64,000 nucleotides of DNA, taken from contig CALUMU010000008.1 of the NCBI GenBank assembly GCA_944321825.1, positions 37,083 through 101,082 of the forward strand, in the 5' to 3' direction. Every line of letters begins with the position of its first letter. Position 1 is the first letter of the stretch. A model generated the notes under the pieces. It was given only the letters and a program-made list of their open reading frames with translations, was not told where the DNA came from and searched no databases. Position numbers and translations under genes: made by a program. Below, in pieces: positions 20,023 to 27,583 of the stretch. The DNA comes from Candidatus Amulumruptor caecigallinarius. GTDB taxonomy: Bacteria > Bacteroidota > Bacteroidia > Bacteroidales > Muribaculaceae.

Positions 20023-20506
20023 GATAAGCTTCAGAAGGTTAATGCTACGGCCTCGGCAGCTCTTCAACTGCGCGATTGGGGAAATTGTACCTTGACGTTT
20101 TGAACTGATTTAAACGTTTTGTAAAATGCCAAATTAGTTCATCGAACTGATTTAAGCTTATTGCAAATTAACATTTCGCGGCTGGATCCGAGTCGTTTTT
20201 GAGCTTTTTGAGGGAGCGATGGGGTTCCATCGTGACCGATAAAAGTGAAGAAAACGGCCGGAAACAGACCGAAAGGTTAACTCAATGGGGTTGCATCAGC
20301 TCAGAATTTAACTTTGAAATAAGTTTAAATTAGTTCGTTGGTAAAGTTACGAAGTTTTCAAAGAATTTACGAAACTAAACTCAATTATTTTTCAACATTT
20401 TTTCCGGTCGCTTTGCCATCCAATCCGCCGACACCATAACGACCTGATTTTCAGCTCTCATATAACCCGTTCAAAAAAGCCGCGCGCGTATTTGCAAATG
20501 TAAACT
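20023..20506. promoter_or_regulatory. dcw leader/promoter region without a gene
   Basis: About 480 bp between rsmH and the terminase-like gene, AT-rich from 20310 to 20400. I see no convincing coding sequence on either strand. On the minus strand a box related to the Bacteroidota -7 element (TAACTTTA, + coordinates 20342-20349) lies about 320 bp before rsmH, with no clear -33 box. The predicted leader contains two copies of ATGGGGTTsCATC (20219-20231 and 20285-20297, + strand). This is where mraZ would be expected. Confidence 0.45.
20219..20297. repeat. Pair of direct repeats ATGGGGTTsCATC in the rsmH leader
   Basis: ATGGGGTTCCATC at 20219-20231 and ATGGGGTTGCATC at 20285-20297 differ at one base and start 66 bp apart. 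In the first copy GATGG and CCATC can pair around a four-base loop. They lie within the probable untranslated leader of the dcw transcript. Function unknown; a protein-binding site or RNA element is possible. Confidence 0.5.
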
Positions 20507-22384
20507 TCAATACACCCGCCCCGACAATCCGGCAAGAGCCCTGTCGGCCTCGAACACCCACGGATCGGCACGGATTACATAAAGCCCTATGGCTCGTGTC
20601 ATCAGTATGTCGTCATGGTAGCCCTTGCGCGCTCCGTAGCTGCCGTTGGCTCGCCGCTCGTAAGTAAGCAGCTCGTTGCAGGCCTCGTTGTCGCGCTCTA
20701 TATAGGTGCCGTCACGCACCTCCGCTATCAGCGTGGTGATTACGAGCTGCTTTGTCGATGCGTTGGTATGGAATCCTATGCGGCTCTCCATGTTCTGCCT
20801 GACGGCATCGCGCACTCGCCGGCGGTAGATATTGGGATATTCCATGTTGATTCGCTCCAACAGGTAGAGGGCTTGCCCTCCCGATGACACGTCCTGCTCG
20901 TAGGTGTTGCTTTCTACCACGAGCAACGCCTCGCAGTAGTAGCGGGCAAGCTGCAACGCCTTCTCGGCAAGCAGGTCGTGGTCGATATGCCCCCTCCACT
21001 GGGCGACGACTTCGGGCGTATGGGTGTTGCGGTCGGTTTTCAGAATGGCGATTACGGAGTAGTCCGACGAGTCGGAGCGGCCTCCTACATCCACCACCGC
21101 CACATATGACACATCCTGATTGTCAGGCTGGGGCTGCTCCCATATCTTGAGGGCACCTCGCGGGTCGGTATATATGCTCATGTCAGCATGGCGGGGGGCT
21201 TTCGCTATCGGGGTAGCTATGTCGCCGGTAATCAAAGGGTTGCAGCATCCCTGGCGCAGACGCTCTACGGCCTCGCTGCCGAATACGTCGTTGCCCGTGT
21301 TGACAAACGCTTCTATGTCGTCGGTAGGGTATTCGGCCATCATGGCGCGGTGCGACGACATCTCCATGCGCTTGGCGTGGTACCACGCTATCTGACTCAG
21401 AGAGCAGCCCACATCCCACAGGTGCATCTCGTAATCGTCCATCTGGCGTATGACGCGCTCCTTGGCCTCGTCGTCTTTCAGCTCTATGCGGTACATCTCT
21501 ATCTCGTACCACGGCACGAACACAGGCTTGTACGCGCTCACGCCCTCCTTGGCTCGCAACCACTCGTTATGGAAATAATTGCCCACGCCGTTGGCGGTGC
21601 TTTCGAGAGCTATGACGGTAAGCGGCTCCAAGGGGATGCCGCTGCACACCGAGCGGATGAAATCTTCGGGCGAACGCTGGTTGGTGTCGCGCCAGAACGC
21701 CACCTCGCTCAGGTGTGCCATGGCGATGTCGTTGCCTCGCGCCGCTTCCTGGCTCTCGCACGACCCCAAGGTGACGCGGCAGTCGCGCCCGGATATGACA
21801 CGGGTGTTGAGGCTCCGCTCGTAGGAGCTGAACTGCGGAGGGGTCTCGCACGGCCAGTAGTCTTTGGGGTAGTTGGCAAGCATACGGCTGTACATGCCGC
21901 GTATGGTCGCGGATGTATCCTTGACATGGGCGCAGATAAACGAATGCCAGTTCTCACGGTGTATGATTTGTATCCACGCCATATACATCTGTATCAGCGT
22001 GGAGCCGCCCCACTGGCGGGCTTTGAGCATCACGATGCGTATAGGCTCGCCTCTGCGACGCTGCTCCTCCATGACGGCCACAGCCTTGCGCTGCGGACGG
22101 TTGAGCGTAAATTCCACAAACTTGCCGGTCCGCTTGTCGCGTATCTGCACACACTTCTTGCACCAGAAAGCGAAATCATGACGCATACGCGCCATGTTAC
22201 GCTCTTCCTCCGACCTCGACCGCCGCCAGCCGGGGTCGTCATACACATCAGGCGGCATCTCGTCGCGGGTTTCACGCAGCCGTTCGTTTTCACGCATCAC
22301 CTCCCGGTTGCGGTCCTCGGTGAGCATCTCTCTGATAAGCCCGTCGCTGACAGGCATTTTCGCACTCTTATCCATATCTGTCAT
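20507..22384 (-). CDS. Orphan phage-type terminase large subunit
   Basis: 625 residues with the two-domain layout of a DNA-packaging terminase. The ATPase half has a Walker A-like LKARQWGGST (about 120-129), a Walker B-like AMAHLSEVAFW (about 221-231) and an IALESTANG motif (about 258-266). The C-terminal half resembles an RNase H-fold nuclease: VAVVDVGGRSDSSDYS, then LLVVESNTYEQD, then KGYHDDILMTRAI, supplying the usual acidic residues. No portal, small terminase, protease or capsid gene is adjacent, so it looks like a prophage remnant or a domesticated gene. A TAATTTTG -7 box lies at 22580-22587. It is transcribed toward the dcw cluster. Confidence 0.8.
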   Translation of the reverse strand: MTDMDKSAKMPVSDGLIREMLTEDRNREVMRENERLRETRDEMPPDVYDDPGWRRSRSEEERNMARMRHDFAFWCKKCVQIRDKRTGKFVEFTLNRPQRKAVAVMEEQRRRGEPIRIVMLKARQWGGSTLIQMYMAWIQIIHRENWHSFICAHVKDTSATIRGMYSRMLANYPKDYWPCETPPQFSSYERSLNTRVISGRDCRVTLGSCESQEAARGNDIAMAHLSEVAFWRDTNQRSPEDFIRSVCSGIPLEPLTVIALESTANGVGNYFHNEWLRAKEGVSAYKPVFVPWYEIEMYRIELKDDEAKERVIRQMDDYEMHLWDVGCSLSQIAWYHAKRMEMSSHRAMMAEYPTDDIEAFVNTGNDVFGSEAVERLRQGCCNPLITGDIATPIAKAPRHADMSIYTDPRGALKIWEQPQPDNQDVSYVAVVDVGGRSDSSDYSVIAILKTDRNTHTPEVVAQWRGHIDHDLLAEKALQLARYYCEALLVVESNTYEQDVSSGGQALYLLERINMEYPNIYRRRVRDAVRQNMESRIGFHTNASTKQLVITTLIAEVRDGTYIERDNEACNELLTYERRANGSYGARKGYHDDILMTRAIGLYVIRADPWVFEADRALAGLSGRVY

Positions 22385-22579
22385 TTATGCCAAGTGAAAC
22401 GATTTTACCCCAAAATTACCACCAGCGTCCCCTCCCTTCATGCGAAAATATCAGAGTTCACAGACTCATAAAGCGGACAAGCCGCGCCTTCTCTCCTTCC
22501 ACAGAGCAGCCACCTCGAAAAAGCTCTTCCGCATAATTTCCATCATAATTAAAATCGTGACTAAAAATTGGTTAGCCAG

Positions 22580-22587
22580 CAAAATTA
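22580..22587 (-). promoter_or_regulatory. Candidate -7 box for the terminase-like gene
   Basis: On the minus strand the sequence reads TAATTTTG, matching the Bacteroidota TAnnTTTG consensus. It implies a leader of about 190 nt before 22384. I see no clear -33 TTTG. It lies just outside the 9-bp-period repeat at 22601-22630. Confidence 0.4.
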
Positions 22588-22600
22588 GAGCAAAAGGAAC

Positions 22601-22630
22601 TTTATCCGACTTATAAGATTTATCCGACTT
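22601..22630. repeat. Short AT-rich repeat with 9-bp period
   Basis: Read on the minus strand: AAGTCGGAT, AAATCTTAT, AAGTCGGAT, AAAG. Closely related arrays occur at 12277-12300, 16472-16520 and 18625-18688, all in intergenic gaps. This copy separates two divergent promoters. Confidence 0.6.
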
Positions 22631-22645
22631 CCCGGCAAAAACACC

Positions 22646-22653
22646 TACCTTTG
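22646..22653 (+). promoter_or_regulatory. Candidate -7 box for the transglutaminase-like gene
   Basis: TACCTTTG on the + strand matches TAnnTTTG and lies 55 bp before the ATG at 22709. A -33 element at the expected distance is not obvious. Confidence 0.5.
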
Positions 22654-22708
22654 TCCCTGCATACACATAACCCCCGATCATTACAGCACTATCAAACCAC
22701 ACATCCCT

Positions 22709-23926
22709 ATGAAGAAGATACTTATCGCGCTGTGTCTGACGCTCTGTGCCGCCGTCTCAGGGTCCGCACAGTCCGCTCGCGACATGCAGTTCGAGCAGCA
22801 GTGCGACTCCATCAACCGTCTGGTCAACGTAGCCCTGAAAAACAACGACAACCAACGGGCCGAACAAGAGTGCCTACAAGTGATAAAGCTCTTGGATTCA
22901 CGCCCGGAGGCCACCCGCCAACTGTACAGCATGATTCTGACTAACTTGTATTACAACTTGGCGTGCTTCCAGTCCCTGCAAAACAAGAAGAGCGAAGCCA
23001 TCCAGAGCCTCGAGCTGGCATACCAGCACGACTACCGCAACTACCGGCACATGCTGCAAGACACCGACCTCGACAACCTGCGCAACGAACAGGGCTTCAA
23101 GGACATCCTCGACCGTACCAGAGAGAAAGGCGACTACCTGTACATATTGCAGAAAGCCCCGGGCTACCAGCCTAACCAGCAGCAGACCGACACCCTACCC
23201 CGTTTCACCTATGCCAACCCCAGCGACAGCAACTTGGTGCGTGTACGCCGCTACTTCCGCCTTGACAGCGTGGCAGGAGCAGGCGACGAACTGTCAAAGA
23301 TAAAGAACATCCTGACCTACATCCACGACAAAATCCAGCACGACGGCCTCCACGAAAATCCCCCGACAGCCAACGCCATCGGGCTGGCAGAAGCCTGCAA
23401 GGACGGCTCGCGGGGGCTCAACTGCCGGGGGCTGGCCACCGTACTCAACGAGTGCTACCTGTCCATGGGGTTCAAATCGCGCTTCGTTACATGTATGCCT
23501 AAAGAGTACATCAACGACTGCCACGTCATCAACGCCGTCTACTCCGAGTCCTTGGACAAATGGATATGGGTCGACCCTACCCAAAACGCCTGGGTGACCG
23601 ACGAAAACGGCACCATGCTCGGCATACACGAGGTACGCGAACGGCTGCGCAACGGACAGCCCCTCGTCCTCAACGAGGAAGCCAACTGGAACAATCGCAA
23701 TCGCACCACCGCCGAGGAGTACCTCTATGACTACATGGCAAAGAACCTCTACTACGTCGTCTGCCCCCTGCGCAGCCAGTACGGCACAGAGGACCGGGCC
23801 GGCAACCCCGACCCCGTCAGATACGTATCGCTCATGCCCGTAGGCTACACCAACGAACGCGAGAAAAACGCCCTCATCGTCAACGACCCCGGCTGGTTCT
23901 GGCAGCCCCCCTCCACTCCCGACTGA
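22709..23926 (+). CDS. Secreted transglutaminase-like protein
   Basis: 405 residues starting with a signal peptide (about 1-20, ending SGSAQ). Residues 30-140 are helical and TPR-like (NLACFQSLQNKKSEAIQSLELAY). A transglutaminase/protease-like domain follows (about 195-330) with the triad in order: Cys239 in GLNCRGL, His272 in CHVINAV, Asp289 in WIWVDPTQNAW. The likely location is the periplasm. Such domains act as cysteine peptidases or cross-linkers; the substrate cannot be read here. It is the only plus-strand gene between positions 1 and 47.6 kb. A truncated relative of the catalytic region lies 800 bp downstream (24183-24263). Confidence 0.8.
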   Translation: MKKILIALCLTLCAAVSGSAQSARDMQFEQQCDSINRLVNVALKNNDNQRAEQECLQVIKLLDSRPEATRQLYSMILTNLYYNLACFQSLQNKKSEAIQSLELAYQHDYRNYRHMLQDTDLDNLRNEQGFKDILDRTREKGDYLYILQKAPGYQPNQQQTDTLPRFTYANPSDSNLVRVRRYFRLDSVAGAGDELSKIKNILTYIHDKIQHDGLHENPPTANAIGLAEACKDGSRGLNCRGLATVLNECYLSMGFKSRFVTCMPKEYINDCHVINAVYSESLDKWIWVDPTQNAWVTDENGTMLGIHEVRERLRNGQPLVLNEEANWNNRNRTTAEEYLYDYMAKNLYYVVCPLRSQYGTEDRAGNPDPVRYVSLMPVGYTNEREKNALIVNDPGWFWQPPSTPD

Positions 23927-24038
23927 CCTCCTCCCCGCAACGGGGGATGGCTTCCCGGCATATCACCAATTATATGCCATTGGCATCAAAACAAAAATCA
24001 ATACCATCAAAAGTTACAGATTGCAACTATGATACTTG

Positions 24039-24086
24039 AAAGGGTCGTATCAAGCTCTGTTTTGAGTAATGATACGACCCTTTTCT
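24039..24086. terminator. Bidirectional intrinsic terminator
   Basis: AAAGGGTCGTATCA (24039-24052) pairs with TGATACGACCCTTT (24070-24083), a 14-bp perfect stem with a 17-base loop followed by TTTTC; upstream purines give a weaker T tract on the other strand. It would end the plus-strand transglutaminase-like gene and lies beyond the end of the island operon. Confidence 0.8.
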
Positions 24087-24179
24087 TATCTTTTAGGATG
24101 CTCAAACTTCAAATTATAAGTTCATCGTTTCAAAAATTGAACTTTGATCCACCATTAAAAATGAAGTAAAGATGTCTCT

Positions 24180-24196
24180 GGGTACGCGCCGGTTGG
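24180..24196 (+). repeat. Left 17-bp direct repeat, candidate attachment site
   Basis: GGGTACGCGCCGGTTGG here recurs exactly at 40660-40676 in the same orientation, bracketing the exopolysaccharide operon and the tyrosine recombinase. Both copies lie between genes. An exact 17-base match could occur by chance in a window of this size (rough expectation about 0.1), so the placement is the main support. Confidence 0.5.
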
Positions 24197-24263
24197 CCTG
24201 TCGGAAGCCTGCAAGGACGGCAGGGGCATCCATAGCCACACCGATGCGCCGAAACATCAGTGA
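24183..24263 (+). pseudogene. Fragment of a transglutaminase-like gene
   Basis: Frame 24183-24263 encodes YAPVGLSEACKDGRGIHSH and a few more residues before TGA. GLSEACKDGRG aligns with GLAEACKDGSRG, the segment just before the catalytic Cys in the gene at 22709; 18 bases (GAAGCCTGCAAGGACGGC) are identical. The rest of the gene is missing. It overlaps the left copy of the 17-bp repeat, so integration or deletion at this point may have destroyed a second transglutaminase gene. Confidence 0.6.
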
Positions 24264-24286
24264 GAGCGCAGCCCCCGCCTATGCGG

Positions 24287-27200
24287 TCAAAGCAAAATAA
24301 AATGAGAGCCGAGCGCAGATTTCACCTCCTCGCTGAGCCTTTTCGCATTGATGGGCTTGGATACATAGCTGTTGAACCCGTTCTTCATGATACGCTCCTT
24401 GTCGGAGGCGAACGCATAGGCTGTAACCGCTATGACAGGTACGGTCTTAGACTTCTTACGGATTTCATTCGTGGCTTCATAGCCGTCCATCCGTGGCATG
24501 TTGATATCCATGATTACGAGCTGCGGATTGTGTTCGTTGAAAAGCTCTACCGCTTCCACGCCGTCCCACGCATGTATCAGACTGTATTGGGGGCTGAGTA
24601 TCGAGTCGAATAGCATGAAATTGCTTTCGTTATCCTCAGCCACGAGTATGGTCACCTTCTCATGATTGATGGTTTCCTTCGCCACCTCCTCCGTCCCGAC
24701 CGCTTCCGTGCGGACGGCCGGAATGTACGGTATGGCAAACCAGAATGTGCTGCCCGCCCCTTCTCCTTGTGATTCCACACCGATACGGCCATTCATCTTT
24801 CCGATGATGCTCTGGCTGATGGACAGCCCAAGGCCGGTACCCTGGACGAAGCTGTTGAGCTTGGCGAAGCGTTGAAAGATACGAGCCTGCCCTTCCTTCG
24901 AGATGCCGCAACCGGTGTCGCGAACGAAGAAATAAAGCTCATCACCCCTGATTTCATACCCGAAGGTTATGCTTCCTTTGGCGGTGAACTTGCAGGCGTT
25001 GGTCAGCAGGTTTGTGATGACCTGCTGCAAGCGGTTAGGCTCCGTTTCGACATAACAAGTATCCGCGCCCAGCACATAGCCCAGTTCCACTCCGGGCTGC
25101 ACTCTCATACGCATGGTTTCCTTCATGCTCCGGATGAGTTCGTTCAGGTCGGTAGGCCTGTAGACGAACTCCAAAGTTCCGGCCTCCACCTTCGCCAGAT
25201 CGAGGATGTCGCCCACAAGCTGCAACAACAGCTGGTTATTGTTTTCGATGATACTGACGAACTTCTGTCTCTTCGCCTCGTCGTCAGTGGTGGCAAGCAG
25301 GTTGCTGAACCCGACGATAGCATTGAGAGGCGTGCGGATTTCGTGGCTCATGTTGGCCAGGAAAGCCGATTTCAAGCGGTCCGATTCCTTCGCAGCCTTT
25401 TCGGCGGCGACAAGCTTGGCCTCCTGCTCCTTGCGTGCGGTGATGAGAAGCAGCGACCCGATGAGTTTTTCAGGTTGCTGACGGGCATCGTACTTCAATA
25501 CCGAAGCGTTGACCTCCATCCAGTCGACGGATTCTTTGCCTCCGTTGTCCGACAGGATTCTGAACTCCCCTCTCACATAGCGCTTGCTGCCGTCCAGCAG
25601 ACCCTGATAAAGCTCTCTGACCCTGTCACGGTCGTCGGGATGGATACGCTTGAAATACTCGCCCTCATCTATGACATGGGTGAACATGGTCGACTCCGAG
25701 CGTTTCGGGATGTCGATGTGGCTGATAGCATTGTTGGCCTCACAGGCTATGACATGCCTCTTCATGTCCCATTTCCAGGGTATGATGTGGGCCACATTCA
25801 GAGTCATCTCCAATGTCTTGGAAGTCTCTTTCAGTGAATGTTCCAGCTTCACACGGGCTGTTATGTCGATGCCGAAGAAATCCACTTCGTCCCCGTTTAA
25901 TGCCTGACAGACCAGAAACTCATAATATGAATCCGTCTTGGCGAAATAGTAAGTGAACCTGAGACTCGTCTTCAGCTGGCTCACATTGTCGAGCAGACCG
26001 AGTATATAGGCGGTGTCGAACAGCCTGTTGCGGTCACCGTCCTCCGCGTTGTCAGCAACCATCTCTCCGGCCTTGTAGTTCCCGGCTGTAAAGTCTATGC
26101 CTACAGCCCTGCCGTCAGCATCTCTCCTGATTCTGCAGGTCAGGAAGCACACCGGCATGTTGTTGACAAGCTTTTCGTGCGTAGCCATGAATCCCATACG
26201 CCGGTGGTGGTGTATCATGAGCAGGATTATGATGCACACGAGAGCTGCCAGCAGTATGGCTGCGGCAACAATCTGCCATGAATATATCTCCCACAAGCTT
26301 TTAGGCTTGTGCAAGAAGACCGTCCCGTCGGGACAAGTGTCCTCTGAAATACCGCTGGCCGCCAGACGCATGTAATTGACCATGGGTATCCGCTTCGAGG
26401 AATAGCTGAACGGCACGTGGCGCACATCGCCGGTCTCGAGCATCATATGCAACACGGACGAGCAATCCTTCTGTATCTCCTCGTAGTCGGCAAAGACACC
26501 GCCCACCGAACCGGCCTCCATATAAGGCTCCTTGACGGAGAAAGTCGGATGCGGTGAGGCCGCTATCATCCTGAAGTCGCCCACCACCAGCACGGGATAC
26601 CCCAAAATGCCCGGACGGGCGTAATACCACGTGGAGAGCAGGAGTCCGACGGTCAAATCTTCCGACATCAAATATTTCTGCATGTCGTCGCGTGTGAGTT
26701 CGGACGCTACCATACGTTCATACTCCAGATCCGGGTATTTGACCGACAGATAATTCCTTATGTCGCGCTCCATCTCGATGTTAGGCGCTTGCTCGTCGGA
26801 CGCGAACACCAGCTTCCTCATCATAGGCTGCATACGTACCATCATGTCGATGGTCTCCCGGTACAGGTCGGGCACCTCAATAAAGGTAAAATTATACTTG
26901 TCACGCAGCTCTGCCAAAGATACGTGTTCCTTATTCAAAAAAGCACTGCTGCCGGTGAGGTATTTCTCACCGGGGACAACCCGGTCGTTGTGGCCCAGCA
27001 GCAGCACCGGGATATCGCCCCATTCATCCTTGATGCGGTCCATAAGGGTAAAAGCCATGCGGCCCACCAGGACGAGGTAGTCGGGATGGCGATTCCGGTA
27101 GCGATCGAAAATCCCGTCAGCCACCTGGGCATACAGCGAATCGGTACGGATAAGCCCGCCGCTCATGTGCACCATGTTGCACTGCAGCCTGTCATTGCCT

Positions 27201-27418
27201 GCCGCCTCCAACAAGAACGTGGTAAGATACTTCTGCACCCAGGGGGCGCTTTCATTGTATGAATTGATAACCAGCAACTCTTTCTGCGGCGAAGCGTCAT
27301 GCTGCAAAGAGGATGCGAAAGCCTGCGGTACCGATACTGCGAAAAAAGCTATCAGGCTTACGATATACCTGTGTCTCATCATGCAATCCACTAATTTCAC
27401 CATATCACCTGTCATCAT
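24287..27418 (-). CDS. Hybrid sensor histidine kinase with periplasmic binding-protein-like sensor
   Basis: 1043 residues. A signal/anchor segment (about 15-35) precedes a periplasmic region (about 45-350) that resembles ABC-type substrate-binding proteins (LLVINSYNESAPW, YLVLVGRMA, IPVLLLGHND). A membrane helix follows (381-402), then PAS-like domains (about 415-520 and 540-660), HisKA with phospho-acceptor His692 in MSHEIRTPLNAIVGF, an HATPase domain (about 790-915) and a receiver domain with Asp971 in IMDINMPRMDGYEA. There is no DNA-binding output, so it probably passes phosphate to another protein. ATGs at 27382 and 27379 would give a more ordinary signal peptide. It is the last gene of the island operon, after a terminator-like hairpin, so it may be partly independent. 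Confidence 0.85.
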   Translation of the reverse strand: MMTGDMVKLVDCMMRHRYIVSLIAFFAVSVPQAFASSLQHDASPQKELLVINSYNESAPWVQKYLTTFLLEAAGNDRLQCNMVHMSGGLIRTDSLYAQVADGIFDRYRNRHPDYLVLVGRMAFTLMDRIKDEWGDIPVLLLGHNDRVVPGEKYLTGSSAFLNKEHVSLAELRDKYNFTFIEVPDLYRETIDMMVRMQPMMRKLVFASDEQAPNIEMERDIRNYLSVKYPDLEYERMVASELTRDDMQKYLMSEDLTVGLLLSTWYYARPGILGYPVLVVGDFRMIAASPHPTFSVKEPYMEAGSVGGVFADYEEIQKDCSSVLHMMLETGDVRHVPFSYSSKRIPMVNYMRLAASGISEDTCPDGTVFLHKPKSLWEIYSWQIVAAAILLAALVCIIILLMIHHHRRMGFMATHEKLVNNMPVCFLTCRIRRDADGRAVGIDFTAGNYKAGEMVADNAEDGDRNRLFDTAYILGLLDNVSQLKTSLRFTYYFAKTDSYYEFLVCQALNGDEVDFFGIDITARVKLEHSLKETSKTLEMTLNVAHIIPWKWDMKRHVIACEANNAISHIDIPKRSESTMFTHVIDEGEYFKRIHPDDRDRVRELYQGLLDGSKRYVRGEFRILSDNGGKESVDWMEVNASVLKYDARQQPEKLIGSLLLITARKEQEAKLVAAEKAAKESDRLKSAFLANMSHEIRTPLNAIVGFSNLLATTDDEAKRQKFVSIIENNNQLLLQLVGDILDLAKVEAGTLEFVYRPTDLNELIRSMKETMRMRVQPGVELGYVLGADTCYVETEPNRLQQVITNLLTNACKFTAKGSITFGYEIRGDELYFFVRDTGCGISKEGQARIFQRFAKLNSFVQGTGLGLSISQSIIGKMNGRIGVESQGEGAGSTFWFAIPYIPAVRTEAVGTEEVAKETINHEKVTILVAEDNESNFMLFDSILSPQYSLIHAWDGVEAVELFNEHNPQLVIMDINMPRMDGYEATNEIRKKSKTVPVIAVTAYAFASDKERIMKNGFNSYVSKPINAKRLSEEVKSALGSHFILL

Positions 27419-27529
27419 GAAATCAGATTATACAACTTAAGGTTTTCCTGTAATATATAGGACTCTGTCTGCAATCACGCAGCAGCAGGAAAGGGCAAAA
27501 CCCGAGCCTGTCCCTGTCTTTAATAAAAG

Positions 27530-27574
27530 CAGGGACCGCCGCCCCGGGCCAGCAGTCCGGAGCCACGGTCCCTG
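27530..27574 (-). terminator. Hairpin downstream of the solenoid/propeller lipoprotein gene
   Basis: CAGGGACCG (27530-27538) pairs with CGGTCCCTG (27566-27574). On the minus strand the stem is followed by CTTTTATT. It could terminate or attenuate transcription before the last kinase gene. Confidence 0.5.
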
Positions 27575-27583
27575 GATTAAACA

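Noticed and set aside
20023..20506. A missed or degraded mraZ upstream of rsmH
   Set aside because: No frame in this stretch gives MraZ-like sequence; it appears to be non-coding.
20507..22384. A full prophage around the terminase gene
   Set aside because: Neighbours on both sides are cell-wall genes and a transglutaminase-like gene; no other virion gene is present.
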